Positions 27,124 through 36,180 of a stretch of 64,000 nt of DNA are shown piece after piece. A program made the translations under genes and the position numbers. Under the pieces are notes generated by a model. That model had not been told where the DNA came from. It made no database searches and saw nothing but the letters and a program-made list of their open reading frames with translations. Each line of letters starts with the position of its first letter. Positions within the stretch are counted from its first letter, which is position 1. Location of the stretch: assembly GCA_001054945.1 (NCBI GenBank), contig JVKJ01000005.1:744001-808000 (forward strand), in the 5' to 3' direction. Source of the stretch: Corynebacterium falsenii. Its GTDB lineage: Bacteria > Actinomycetota > Actinomycetes > Mycobacteriales > Mycobacteriaceae.

Positions 27124-28134
27124 CTACCGCAGGGCCTTGCGCAGCCCTTCATGCCACGCGGGCAGTTCGGACAACCCCGCATCGCTCCAATCCCGGATGT
27201 CCAGCGCACTGTGGAGCGGCCGGGTTGCCGGGGTGGGGTATTCGCTGGTGGGGATGGGAGTCACCGCATTCGGGTCCGCGTCGACCATGTCGAAGATTGC
27301 CTGGGCAAAGCCGCACCACGTGGTCAGCTCTCCGCTTCCGGTGGCGTGCAGAACCCGTGGAGTGGTGGCGTCCATAATTTCGGTCAATTCCACCAACCCC
27401 GCGGCGAGGTGCGAGGCAAAGGTGGGGCGCCCGAACTGGTCCGCAACGACAGAGGGGCGCACCCCTCGCTCGGCGAGCGAGGCCATCGTGTCGACGAAGT
27501 CTCGGCCCGGGTGGGTTCCCCCAGAGAAGACCCAGGCTGTGCGCACGACAACCCCTCCGCATTGAACCACCGCCTCCTCCCCCGCGAGCTTGCTGCGCCC
27601 GTACTCGTTCACGGGGCTCGGGGCCCCTGGTCCATCTAATGAGGTCACCGGGGTGCGAAGGGTGCATTTTTCTTGGGGACGCCACCCTTGATCGGAACTG
27701 CTGCCGTGACCGAAAACGTAATCGGTGGAGACGTGGATGAAGTCCCACCCCAGGTCGCGGGCTGCGTGGGCCAAATGCCCGGGAGCGTGTGCGTTGACGG
27801 CCCAGACTGTGGAGGCATTATTCGGGTCCTCGGCCCCATCGACATCGGTGAACGCGGCAAGGTTCACGACGACGGGGGCACTCCCTCGGAGATGTTCCCG
27901 CTCCCCCTGCGGGCTGGAGGGGAGGGATTCTTGAGCGACAGACTCCAGGGCGGAACGGGCAGCGTGGGGACTGCCCAGCTGCTCCAGGTCCACGTCATCA
28001 CGACTGAGGGCGATCACGCGGTGTCCACGGCGGCGGGCGATATGAGCCGCCGCGCTCCCAACCTGCCCCGCAGCTCCAGTAATGATGATGGGACGCGCGG
28101 GCGTGGCCGTTTCGTAATTCCTATCCAATCGCAC
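27124..28134 (-). CDS. rmlD: dTDP-4-dehydrorhamnose reductase
   Basis: 336 residues. The last step of dTDP-L-rhamnose synthesis, NADPH-dependent. Rossmann motif IIITGAAGQVG, DINVLAAFTDVDGAE-type cofactor loop (VVNLAAFTDVDGAE), ISTDYVFGHG (seen as VSTDYVFGHG) and catalytic Tyr/Lys in NEYGRSKLAGE. GTG 28134 is chosen because TACAAT lies exactly 7 nt upstream; an ATG at 28176 is in frame, but its sequence would overlap that promoter. Wider spacing in the middle (EGHLRGSAPV) suggests a small insertion. Substrate of the adjacent WbbL. Confidence 0.88.
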   Translation of the reverse strand: MRLDRNYETATPARPIIITGAAGQVGSAAAHIARRRGHRVIALSRDDVDLEQLGSPHAARSALESVAQESLPSSPQGEREHLRGSAPVVVNLAAFTDVDGAEDPNNASTVWAVNAHAPGHLAHAARDLGWDFIHVSTDYVFGHGSSSDQGWRPQEKCTLRTPVTSLDGPGAPSPVNEYGRSKLAGEEAVVQCGGVVVRTAWVFSGGTHPGRDFVDTMASLAERGVRPSVVADQFGRPTFASHLAAGLVELTEIMDATTPRVLHATGSGELTTWCGFAQAIFDMVDADPNAVTPIPTSEYPTPATRPLHSALDIRDWSDAGLSELPAWHEGLRKALR

Positions 28135-28141
28135 ACAGAGT

Positions 28142-28147
28142 ATTGTA
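28142..28147 (-). promoter_or_regulatory. -10 box of rmlD (leaderless GTG)
   Basis: Minus-strand TACAAT, 7 nt, then GTG at 28134. No ribosome binding site is present for this start. Confidence 0.5.
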
Positions 28148-28211
28148 GGACGCGACTTTTCGCAGTTATTTTTCATGCCGTTGCCGTCAACCTAGTGAGT
28201 CCCCTTCGTCC

Positions 28212-29987
28212 ATGCCTGATTCGTCCTCATCTTCGCCGAGCAGCTCCCGCCATGGTGCCCGAGCACACCGCCGGGCCAGCGCGGAGCAGCCGAATGCCCG
28301 ATCGCGGCGTTCGCGGCGCATCCTTCCAGCGCCGACCGGTGCGAACGCTCGCCAGATTGGCGCCCGTTCCGCGCGGGCTGTGCTGGGAGCGCTCAGTGCG
28401 TTGACGCTGGTGGCCGGCGGCATTGGGTATTCAACCGTGGGCAAGCTGAACAATCAGCTGGCCATGGCGGACAACCTCAACCTGGGCGCACAAAAGGACG
28501 GCGCGACGGACATTTTGCTCGTCGGTGTGGACTCCCGCACGGATGCCAAGGGCAATCCTTTGAGCCAACAGGAGATCGACATGCTCCGGGCTGGCGAGGA
28601 AGAAGCGACCAATACGGACACGATGATCCTCATCCGCGTGCCCAATGACGGCAGTGGGGCCACTGCGGTCTCGCTGCCCCGTGACACCTATGTGAGCACT
28701 CCGAAGATGGGCAACATGAAGCTCAATGGCGTGTACGGCTCCGCGAAATACGACGAGAAGGAAAAGCTGGAAAAGAGTGGCGCCTCCGATCCAGGTGAAG
28801 TTGACAAAAAGTCGACCGAGGCCGGCCGCCAAGCCCTCATCCAGTCCGTCGGTGGCCTCACCGGGATCAATGTGGATCACTATGCAGAGATCGGCCTGTT
28901 AGGGTTTGTCCTCTTGACCGATGCTGTCGGCGGCGTGGACGTGTGCCTCAACAACGCGGTCGACGATGAGTTCTCCGGCGCGCACTTCCCCAAGGGCAAG
29001 CAGACCCTCAACGGCCAAGACGCGCTGAGCTTCGTGCGCCAGCGCCACGGCCTGCCCCGCGGTGATCTCGACCGCATCACCCGCCAGCAGGCGTACATGG
29101 CGTCGCTGGTCAACCACGTCCTCTCCTCCAAGACCCTGGCGGACCCCTCCAGCTTGGGGCGGATCAACAAGGCCGTCCAGCGTTCCGTGGTCCTCGATAG
29201 TGGCTGGGATGTCATGGGCCTCGCCGGCCAAATGCAGAACCTCGCCGGCGGCAATGTGCAGTTCCAGACAATCCCCGTGACCAGTATCGATGGTACCGGC
29301 GACTACGGCGAATCAATCGTCACGGTGGACCCAAAGCAGGTGCACTCCTTCTTCACGGACATGTTGGGGGAAAAGGACAAACCAGCTCCAGAGAAGGATA
29401 AGAAGGAAGAGGATCCGAACGCCCCCATTGAGGATTTGAAGGCCGCGGACTACCGAGTGAACGTCTTCAACGCGGGGTCTCAAGCTGGCCTGGCAAATCG
29501 CGTTTCCACGCTGACGAAGAACTTCGGCTACAAGACCGGCAAGGTGGGCAACTCCCCGGAGACCGGGGTCTCGGAATCCCAGGTCAACGTGAAGGACAAG
29601 AACTCCCCCGGTGCCCGAGCGATCGCAAAGCAGCTGGGCGGACTGAAGATCGTCGAGGATTCCTCCCTGGACGACAAGGACATCAACGTCACTCTCTCCG
29701 GCACCTACACCGGCCCCGGAATCAACGAGGGCGACGCTCCCCTGGTGGATCCGAATGATCCCAATGCGGGCACCCACACGGCGGGCATGAAGGACCTCGA
29801 TGGCGACGGCATCCCCGACGACGGCTCCAGCAACACCTCTGATTCTTCCGGTTCCGCTGGCTCGGACAGCTCGTCCGGTGGCAGCGGTGACAAGTCCGGC
29901 ACGGTCGGCACCCCGGGCGACATGGGGGCAGGTGAGGTCAGCAAGCCCATCGATGCGGGTTCCCACGGGCCCATGTGCGTGAACTAG
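28212..29987 (+). CDS. LytR-CpsA-Psr (LCP) family cell-wall polymer ligase
   Basis: 591 residues, probably attaching arabinogalactan to peptidoglycan. A basic Ser-rich N-terminus precedes one membrane helix (about 55-75). The LCP domain (about 95-260) contains DILLVGVDSRTD, NTDTMILIRV, AVSLPRDTYV with the pyrophosphate-binding Arg and LSFVRQRHGLPRGDLDRITRQQ. A LytR_C domain follows (about 405-495, YRVNVFNAGSQAGLA). The tail contains a DLDGDGIPDD segment like a calcium-binding thrombospondin-3 repeat, then a Ser/Gly-rich end. Divergent from rmlD, as in mycobacteria (Rv3267). Confidence 0.93.
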   Translation: MPDSSSSSPSSSRHGARAHRRASAEQPNARSRRSRRILPAPTGANARQIGARSARAVLGALSALTLVAGGIGYSTVGKLNNQLAMADNLNLGAQKDGATDILLVGVDSRTDAKGNPLSQQEIDMLRAGEEEATNTDTMILIRVPNDGSGATAVSLPRDTYVSTPKMGNMKLNGVYGSAKYDEKEKLEKSGASDPGEVDKKSTEAGRQALIQSVGGLTGINVDHYAEIGLLGFVLLTDAVGGVDVCLNNAVDDEFSGAHFPKGKQTLNGQDALSFVRQRHGLPRGDLDRITRQQAYMASLVNHVLSSKTLADPSSLGRINKAVQRSVVLDSGWDVMGLAGQMQNLAGGNVQFQTIPVTSIDGTGDYGESIVTVDPKQVHSFFTDMLGEKDKPAPEKDKKEEDPNAPIEDLKAADYRVNVFNAGSQAGLANRVSTLTKNFGYKTGKVGNSPETGVSESQVNVKDKNSPGARAIAKQLGGLKIVEDSSLDDKDINVTLSGTYTGPGINEGDAPLVDPNDPNAGTHTAGMKDLDGDGIPDDGSSNTSDSSGSAGSDSSSGGSGDKSGTVGTPGDMGAGEVSKPIDAGSHGPMCVN

Positions 29988-30007
29988 CGCCACGCTAAGG
30001 GCCTCTT

Positions 30008-30013
30008 TAGCAT
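30008..30013 (+). promoter_or_regulatory. -10 box of the TIGR03089 gene (leaderless)
   Basis: TAGCAT, 6 nt, ATG at 30020. Confidence 0.4.
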
Positions 30014-30019
30014 GGCCCT

Positions 30020-30784
30020 ATGGACCTCATTTCGCCGCTCCTTTCCGATCCGGGCACCCCGCGCGTCACGACGTACACCAGCGCCGGTCGCATGGAACTA
30101 TCCGCCGAGACTTTGGCCAATTGGGTCGCCAAGGTCGCCAATCTCCTCACCAGCATGGGCCTGGACGAGGGGGATACGGTCGCCTTGCAGGCCGAACCCG
30201 GGTGGCAGCCTCTCACCGTGGCCGTGGGTTGCTGGCGGTGCGGAATCGCCATCGCAGATGCACCGCTCAAGGGTGGGGACGCCACCGATCAACGTGATGT
30301 AGCTACCGCGGATTGGGACGAATTTGCCGCCGTGTTCACGGACTCTCTTGACGTAGCCAGTGCTGCGGACGCCGCGGGCGTGGCGGAAATCTATGTGTTA
30401 TCTACGGACCCGTTTGGCCGTGGCGTCGAGGAAAGTGGTGGGGAACTCCCCTTCGGGATCAATGACTACTCTCCCGAGCTGCGCATCCAGCCTGACCTCT
30501 ACAGCGGCCCGCAGGTCGAAGATCATGCGCTGGTGGTGCTTCCCGGCGGCGCAATCGGGCTGGAGGAGCTGGGCACACTTGGGGAGTCGCTGAACGACGG
30601 TGAGCGCGTTGTGACGGGGCCGTGGAACAATGTCGCGGAACTGGCGGGAGCTCTCACCCCGCTGGCTCGCGGTGGCTCGTTGGTGATGTCTACCGATAGC
30701 TCCGAAGAGCGACTCAACGAGCTGGCTGAAAAAGAAAAAGCCACCGCCTGGAACCTGAGGGCCCCAGCGGTGGAGTTGGGTTAG
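30020..30784 (+). CDS. TIGR03089 family protein
   Basis: 254 residues. An actinobacterial family that resembles the N-terminal part of AMP-forming acyl-CoA synthetases but is truncated. TYTSAGRMELSAETLANWVAKVANLL and DEGDTVALQAEPGWQ correspond to the adenylate-forming N-domain. The ATP-binding signature and the C-terminal domain are absent, so it is unlikely to be an active ligase. It follows the LCP gene as in mycobacteria (the Rv3268 position). The stop overlaps the convergent ABC permease stop by 4 bp. Confidence 0.82.
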   Translation: MDLISPLLSDPGTPRVTTYTSAGRMELSAETLANWVAKVANLLTSMGLDEGDTVALQAEPGWQPLTVAVGCWRCGIAIADAPLKGGDATDQRDVATADWDEFAAVFTDSLDVASAADAAGVAEIYVLSTDPFGRGVEESGGELPFGINDYSPELRIQPDLYSGPQVEDHALVVLPGGAIGLEELGTLGESLNDGERVVTGPWNNVAELAGALTPLARGGSLVMSTDSSEERLNELAEKEKATAWNLRAPAVELG

Positions 30785-31521
30785 CGGACGTCGCGAACCT
30801 TATTGGTGAACAATCCAATGGCCATTGCCACTGCTGCCCACCCGATCAGAACCGAAAAGGCGAAGGCTTGCTTGGTTGGTTCGCCCAGACTAGTCACGCC
30901 ATCGGTGATCGAACGGAAGTTCAGCCCCGGCGTGTATTTCGCGATGAATTCCAGGATCTTGTGCTGCCCCAGGAACGTCAGGATGATTGGTTCGACCACC
31001 AGGATCCATACCAGCGGAACGCCGACTCCGGCGACGCGGGATCGGAGCACAGCGGCGATACCCGCGGCAAATAGCCCCAGCAGGAGAAGGCCGCCAAGCA
31101 TGGGCAGCATCTTGTCGCCACCAACGGTCTGGAAGGTCAACTTAGGCATAACCGTGGCGACAACCACCGCGATTGCCACACCAATGGCGAAGTTGATGGC
31201 CAGGAAGAGAGCGGTGACCACGAAGCGGGCTGCCAACCAGGCGTTTCGCCCCTTTTGGGTGAGGAATGCGTGGGCATGCATCTTATGCGCGTACTCCGCA
31301 GCGGTTCCGGAGGCGGCAAAGATGATAGTGAGAATGTTGAAGATCATGATGATCAAGGGAAAGTCCGCAAAGGCGAAGGTCGTCTTCTCCTGAGCGAATA
31401 GCCCGATGAGGACGACGGGGCCGTACAAACTCCCGGTGAGCAGAATCGCCCAAATCCAGGTGCTGCGGAGGCTCGTGAGCTTGTGGGTTTCGCTGGATAG
31501 CGCATTGAAGAATGTTGACAT
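30781..31521 (-). CDS. ABC-2 type transporter permease
   Basis: 246 residues with about six membrane helices (first around 25-42, last around 222-240). The N-terminal FFNALSSETHKLTSLRSTW is the usual amphipathic start of bacterial ABC-2 permeases that export peptides, antibiotics or lipids. The start is ATG 31521 with GGAGAGA upstream, 62 bp after the ATPase gene, with which it forms an exporter. The nearby two-component system probably controls both genes. Confidence 0.85.
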   Translation of the reverse strand: MSTFFNALSSETHKLTSLRSTWIWAILLTGSLYGPVVLIGLFAQEKTTFAFADFPLIIMIFNILTIIFAASGTAAEYAHKMHAHAFLTQKGRNAWLAARFVVTALFLAINFAIGVAIAVVVATVMPKLTFQTVGGDKMLPMLGGLLLLGLFAAGIAAVLRSRVAGVGVPLVWILVVEPIILTFLGQHKILEFIAKYTPGLNFRSITDGVTSLGEPTKQAFAFSVLIGWAAVAMAIGLFTNKVRDVR

Positions 31522-31583
31522 TGATTTCTCTCCAGGGTGATAGAGCGACCGCTGTGATTCGATCGCCGCGGCGGATCCGAGTT

Positions 31584-32618
31584 CTAGTTGTTGACTGGTT
31601 GGGTAACCTGCGAGCGGACTCGGGGTTGGTCGTCTGGATGTGCGCTGGTGGCATGGGGTGAGGTGTCCACCAAGGTCGTGCGGTATTCCTGCGCGTCCCG
31701 CGTGGCCGCCAAGAATCGCTGTTCCAGGTTTTCGGTTTCCGTGTGCAGTTTTGTGACAGTGAAGCCCTCCCGCAGTGCAGTGGTCGCGATGAGGTTCCGG
31801 ATTTCGGCCTCGTCCAGCTGACCCGCGCTGCCGTTGTTCACTGCGACCCGCATCGTCCGCGGCTGCTCCAAGTCGACTTTCAAGCCGGTTTTGCCCAGGG
31901 TTTCTGCTAGCAGCACAGCTTCCTTGGACTCCACCACCACGCTGGTACCGTCGGCGAGGAATTCGGACATGGCATACTCACCGATCATTTGCCCTCGTCC
32001 GATGACCACGAGACGATCGGCAGTCATCTGCATTTCCGAGAGCAGGTGAGAGGAGACCAATACTGCCCGGCCCAGTTCGGCCTGGTGGCGGATGATGGAG
32101 CGCATCCAGCTGACTCCCTCTGGGTCCAGCCCATTGACGGGCTCGTCCAGGATCAGGTGCTGCGGATCGCCCAGCAGTGCGACGGCCAGTCCCAGGCGTT
32201 GCTTCATACCCAGTGAGTATCCGCCGACCTTCCGCTTCCCAGCTGAGGACAGGCCGACCAGTTCCAGGCACTCATCGACTCGGCGCGTTGAGATTCCAGC
32301 TCCCTTCGCAATCACCTGAAGGTGAGAGCGTCCGCTGCGCTTGGGGTGGAACCAGTGGGCGTCCAGAACGCAGCCCGCGACAGATGCCTTGTGGCCGAGG
32401 CCTGCGAAGTTACCTTGGTAGTCACCGGCGGGATGCTGGAAGGTCACGGTGCCCGCAGTGGGATTATCCAGTCCCATCATGCAGCGCATCGTCGTGGACT
32501 TGCCGCTGCCATTGGGGCCCAGGAACCCCGTCACCTGGCCGTCTGGAACAGTGAACGTGAGATCCTGCACGGCGGTCTTGTTGCCGTATTTCTTCGTGAG
32601 TTCTTTGACTGTGATCAT
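31584..32618 (-). CDS. ABC transporter ATP-binding protein (ABC-2 exporter)
   Basis: 344 residues from ATG 32618, with earlier in-frame Met or TTG codons possible. Walker A GPNGSGKST, Q-loop, signature YSLGMKQRLGLA, Walker B LILDEPVNGLDPEG and switch His in SSHLL are all present. A C-terminal extension of about 110 residues follows the nucleotide-binding domain, as in BcrA-type ATPases, and ends in a polar tail. It works with the permease immediately downstream. The substrate is unknown; drug or antimicrobial-peptide export is a guess from the BcrA-like architecture. Confidence 0.87.
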   Translation of the reverse strand: MITVKELTKKYGNKTAVQDLTFTVPDGQVTGFLGPNGSGKSTTMRCMMGLDNPTAGTVTFQHPAGDYQGNFAGLGHKASVAGCVLDAHWFHPKRSGRSHLQVIAKGAGISTRRVDECLELVGLSSAGKRKVGGYSLGMKQRLGLAVALLGDPQHLILDEPVNGLDPEGVSWMRSIIRHQAELGRAVLVSSHLLSEMQMTADRLVVIGRGQMIGEYAMSEFLADGTSVVVESKEAVLLAETLGKTGLKVDLEQPRTMRVAVNNGSAGQLDEAEIRNLIATTALREGFTVTKLHTETENLEQRFLAATRDAQEYRTTLVDTSPHATSAHPDDQPRVRSQVTQPVNN

Positions 32619-32652
32619 GTTTCTCATGATCGCGGGTTTCGGCTGGTCACAC

Positions 32653-32670
32653 ATCAGTCCCAAGACTGAT
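32653..32670. promoter_or_regulatory. 7-bp inverted repeat in the exporter promoter region
   Basis: ATCAGTC-CCAA-GACTGAT lies just downstream of a TATTTAT -10-like element and before the exporter ATPase start. It could be an operator or a leader hairpin. Confidence 0.4.
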
Positions 32671-32690
32671 AAATACCCTGAGTTTCGCAG

Positions 32691-32706
32691 TCATACCCGG
32701 GTATGA
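32691..32706. promoter_or_regulatory. 16-bp perfect palindrome upstream of the ABC-2 exporter
   Basis: TCATACCCGGGTATGA is fully self-complementary. It lies between the response-regulator gene and the exporter, next to the expected -35 position for a minus-strand promoter whose -10 is TATTTAT. It is a good candidate binding site for the neighbouring LuxR-type regulator. Confidence 0.55.
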
Positions 32707-32766
32707 AGGCGACTTTTTCGGGGTTGTCCCCTAGTGTCCCTGGTCCGCAGGGTGATATTCGGCGGG

Positions 32767-33570
32767 CTAATCGCCGTTGAGCACCGAGTCGCCATCCACG
32801 AGCCCGTGGCGGAAGGCGAAGAGGACGGCATGCACGCGGTCCCTCGAACCCGTTTTACTCAGAACCCGTCCCACGTGAGTTTTTACCGTCGGCAGGGAGA
32901 TGAAGAGGTCCTGCGAAATTTCAACGTTGCTTCTCCCCTTCGCCATGAGGATGAGGATTTCAGTTTCCCGGGGCGTGAGCGGGTCTGGCAGGTCCATCTC
33001 GGGCGCAAGGTGCTCGCCAGTTTCGTGTTCTTTCTGCTGGGGTGGGGCCGACACGTCCGGTGCTGGCGGCGCTGGCTCGTGCTGATCCCCAAGCGGGGAT
33101 GCATCAGGGGTACCGCTGGCGCGCATCCGCCGCAGCAACTTGGCCGTTGCCTTCGGGCTGATCACTGCAGCGGACTCCCCCACAGTGCGAACAGCGGCAA
33201 TCAACTCCTCCGGGTCCGCATCTTTAAGGAGGAATCCGCTGGCGCCTGCCTCGACGGAACCGAGGACATAGGAATCGTTGTCGAAGGTGGTCAACATGAC
33301 GATCCGAGTGGCGTCCCCACTGGGCCCCTGGACCCCCGTGGCGAGAATTTCTCTGGTGGCGGTGAGCCCATTCAAGCGGGGCATCTGGACGTCCATGAGG
33401 ATGACGTCCACGGGGTGCGCGGCGGCGAGCGTGCGGGCCTCTTCACCGTCATTGGCCTGCCATTCCACGGTGATATCGTCTTGGGACTCGAGCACCAGGT
33501 TGAATCCAGCTCTGACCAGCTGTTGGTCATCGACGAGTCCGACGGAAGTAGTTCGGCGGGGGCTGGTCAT
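32767..33570 (-). CDS. LuxR/NarL-family two-component response regulator
   Basis: 267 residues. The receiver domain (about 8-130) has the DD pair at 14-15, phospho-Asp in LMDVQMPR and Lys in LLKDADPEE. A LuxR helix-turn-helix follows (about 198-260; TPRETEILILMAKGRSNVEI and LPTVKTHVGRVLSK). Between them is an unusually long Pro/Glu/Ala-rich linker of about 45 residues. The gene lies 78 bp downstream of its kinase and upstream of the exporter genes on the same strand. Confidence 0.92.
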   Translation of the reverse strand: MTSPRRTTSVGLVDDQQLVRAGFNLVLESQDDITVEWQANDGEEARTLAAAHPVDVILMDVQMPRLNGLTATREILATGVQGPSGDATRIVMLTTFDNDSYVLGSVEAGASGFLLKDADPEELIAAVRTVGESAAVISPKATAKLLRRMRASGTPDASPLGDQHEPAPPAPDVSAPPQQKEHETGEHLAPEMDLPDPLTPRETEILILMAKGRSNVEISQDLFISLPTVKTHVGRVLSKTGSRDRVHAVLFAFRHGLVDGDSVLNGD

Positions 33571-33648
33571 TCAGGGCCTTTCGCTTCGAGTTTGCTGGGG
33601 ATAACGGGACGAGGGGGTCGCGGGGTCGCTGCGAACGGGGTAGGCGAA

Positions 33649-34866
33649 CTAGTGAGAGCTCTTGAGCGGGAGCTCTACGCGGATCTTCCAACCACCAGGG
33701 TATTCTTCCGACTCACCCCACCACGCGGAGCCGCCGTGAATCTGGACGCGATCGCGGATACCACCGAGCCCCCGACCGCCGCTGGGCAGTTGCTTTTGTC
33801 CCGGCGCGTTATCGACCTGGATTGTCACCCGCTCCAGCATCCAGTTCAGCGCTACGTGCGTGGGCACCGCGCCAGCGTGCTTCAAGACATTGGTGAGAGA
33901 TTCCTGGACGACTCGGTAAATGGTCAGCCCGCGGATCTCATCGACGGCCTGCGGCTCACCGGTGACGTCGTAGTTGATCTGCAGGCCATTTCGCCTGGCA
34001 TCCGCCAACAGGCCAGCCATTTCCTGAACGCCGGGAGTCACCTCAACGGAGCGCTCGGATTCCGCATCGTCGTGGAGCGCCGTGAGCAGGCTGCGCATTT
34101 GCGCTAGGGCTTCTCGACCTCGGGAAGAAATTGTCTCCAAGGCTTCGATCGCTTTGGAGGGATCTTTAGCAGCGGCATACCGGCCACCGTCGGCCTGCGC
34201 GATCACAACCGTGAGCGAGTGGGCGACGATGTCGTGCATTTCCCTGGCAATGCGATTGCGCTCCGTGGCGGTCGCCAGCTCAGCACGGGCTTGGAGGGTC
34301 TCCATCCGCTGGTTCCGCTTTAAGGTCGCAACGCCCACGGTCCACATGACGGCAAGCGTGATGCAGACAATCGAGGTGGTGATCAGAATGAGGAGGTGCG
34401 AATTTGGGTCAGTCGCAATCTCCTTGAGCGAACGCGGTTCTGGGGTGGCCGTCTCCCATCGGTACAACGTCCAGGAGATCGTGGCCACGCTGCCACCAAA
34501 CAACAACGCGAGCCACCACGGTCGATGTTTGCGGACATACGCTGCGATGTACCAGGCCTGATAGACCACGATGGTGAACCCCAGCAGGAAGGTGTTCAGG
34601 GCCGATGCACCGATCAGCACCGTGCCCACGGCTGCGATGGGGAGTCCGGGGTAGACCGACCACCGCTCCCACATTAGTCCCACGAAGACACCGACCGCGC
34701 CGATGCACAAGAAGATGCGCTGCCACGGGTGGATGATCCCGATATCTGAAACAAACGCGACGTATGTCGTGAAAGCACCGCCCAACAACTGAACCGCGAG
34801 TTGACTCCAGAACATGGGGTCGCGGCTCCATGCCTTCTTGTTCGCCAGAGGATGTCTAACCACCAT
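33649..34866 (-). CDS. two-component sensor histidine kinase (HisKA_3, NarL-type partner)
   Basis: 405 residues from ATG 34866. Four to five membrane helices lie in the first 190 residues, with short loops, so it probably senses a membrane signal rather than a large ligand. HisKA_3 follows: ERNRIAREMHDIVAHSLTVV with the phospho-His. A HATPase domain ends with GGRGLGGIRDRVQIHGG. An upstream frame extends to 34950 but overlaps the divergent transporter gene region. Partner of the adjacent LuxR regulator. The set resembles envelope-stress or bacitracin-type modules. Confidence 0.88.
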   Translation of the reverse strand: MVVRHPLANKKAWSRDPMFWSQLAVQLLGGAFTTYVAFVSDIGIIHPWQRIFLCIGAVGVFVGLMWERWSVYPGLPIAAVGTVLIGASALNTFLLGFTIVVYQAWYIAAYVRKHRPWWLALLFGGSVATISWTLYRWETATPEPRSLKEIATDPNSHLLILITTSIVCITLAVMWTVGVATLKRNQRMETLQARAELATATERNRIAREMHDIVAHSLTVVIAQADGGRYAAAKDPSKAIEALETISSRGREALAQMRSLLTALHDDAESERSVEVTPGVQEMAGLLADARRNGLQINYDVTGEPQAVDEIRGLTIYRVVQESLTNVLKHAGAVPTHVALNWMLERVTIQVDNAPGQKQLPSGGRGLGGIRDRVQIHGGSAWWGESEEYPGGWKIRVELPLKSSH

Positions 34867-34914
34867 AAGTGTGGAGCTTAACCGGACCCGGCCAAAATCG
34901 ACCTCCGCCCAGAG

Positions 34915-34920
34915 TATGAT
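34915..34920 (+). promoter_or_regulatory. -10 box of the sugar-importer operon (leaderless)
   Basis: TATGAT, 7 nt, ATG at 34928; no ribosome binding site. Confidence 0.55.
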
Positions 34921-34927
34921 CCTGCCC

Positions 34928-36004
34928 ATGGCAGACGTGAAGTTCAGCAATGTAGAGATCCGCTACCCCGGAGCCGAGACCCCCAGCGTTAAGGACATGA
35001 ACCTAGCCATCGCCGACGGCGAGTTCCTGGTTCTCGTGGGACCCAGCGGATGCGGAAAATCCACCACATTGCGAGCTCTCGCCGGCCTGGAAGAAACCAC
35101 CAACGGCACGATCACCATCGGCGGCAAGGATGTCACCGGTACGGAGCCCAAAGATCGGGACATCGCGATGGTCTTCCAGGATTATGCCCTCTACCCGCAC
35201 ATGAGCGTGGCAGAAAATATGGGCTTCGCCCTCAAAGTCGCAAAGCGCCCGAAGGATGAGATCCGGCAGCGTGTGCAGCGCGCCGCCGAGATTCTGGGGC
35301 TGGAGGATTTACTGGATCGCAAGCCGAAAGACCTCTCCGGTGGCCAGCGGCAGCGTGTAGCGATGGGCCGCGCGATCGTCCGCGAGCCCAGGGTCTTCCT
35401 CATGGACGAGCCCCTGTCCAACCTCGACGCGAAACTGCGCGTGCAGACTCGCTCCCAGATCGTCCAGCTTCAATCCGATCTGGGCGTGACCACGGTCTAC
35501 GTGACACATGACCAGGTGGAGGCGATGACGATGGGTGACCGGGTTGCCGTCCTCCTGGACGGTGAATTGCAGCAGGTCGATTCCCCGAAGACCTTGTATG
35601 AAGAACCCCGCAATGCCTTCGTGGCTGGGTTCATCGGATCCCCCGCCATGAACCTGCTGCGCACCTCCCGCCCCCTGCCCGGGTGGGACGTGCCGCTCCC
35701 CGAAGGTTACGCAGGCAACCACGGTGAGTCGGAGGTCATCGTGGGCGTCCGCCCGGAGGGTGTGCAGCTGGATTCCGCCCAGGGTTCGGACGCCACCGCC
35801 CAGCCCGGCATCCCCGCCACCGTGAGCATGGTCGAAGAGCTTGGGGCCGATTCTTTCATCTACGCGGACTCCGAATATGGCCAACTGGTGGCACGCGGCG
35901 GCGATACTTCCCAGGCGCCACGAGTGGGCGATCGCATCACCTTTGCCCTCAAGCCAGGGGCGCGGCTGCACTTCTTTGACGGGCGCACGGAGGAGCGCAT
36001 CTAG
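34928..36004 (+). CDS. sugar ABC transporter ATPase, MalK/MsmK/UgpC family (probable trehalose importer)
   Basis: 358 residues. Walker A VGPSGCGKST, Q-loop VFQDYALYPHM, signature LSGGQRQRVAMGRAIV, Walker B FLMDEPLSNLDAKLR and switch His in THDQ. The C-terminal TOBE/regulatory domain is about 240-358. It energises the permease pair downstream. The arrangement ATPase, binding protein, two permeases matches the corynebacterial tusK-tusE-tusFG trehalose system and is related to mycobacterial sugC/lpqY, so trehalose is the favoured substrate, by inference only. Confidence 0.88.
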   Translation: MADVKFSNVEIRYPGAETPSVKDMNLAIADGEFLVLVGPSGCGKSTTLRALAGLEETTNGTITIGGKDVTGTEPKDRDIAMVFQDYALYPHMSVAENMGFALKVAKRPKDEIRQRVQRAAEILGLEDLLDRKPKDLSGGQRQRVAMGRAIVREPRVFLMDEPLSNLDAKLRVQTRSQIVQLQSDLGVTTVYVTHDQVEAMTMGDRVAVLLDGELQQVDSPKTLYEEPRNAFVAGFIGSPAMNLLRTSRPLPGWDVPLPEGYAGNHGESEVIVGVRPEGVQLDSAQGSDATAQPGIPATVSMVEELGADSFIYADSEYGQLVARGGDTSQAPRVGDRITFALKPGARLHFFDGRTEERI

Positions 36005-36180
36005 CCCAGACCGGGTTTATCGAATGCCCCAGTTGAGGGGGCAAGCGGGCATGAATGCCGGATTTTGATTGGTTCGCCACCCCCGAGTGCTTAAAATCCC
36101 CTTGAGAACCACGCGGAGAGCGCCGGCTTTTCCGTAGCTCTGCCGCCGGGTTGATCTAACTCATAGTTGAAAGGTTCACC

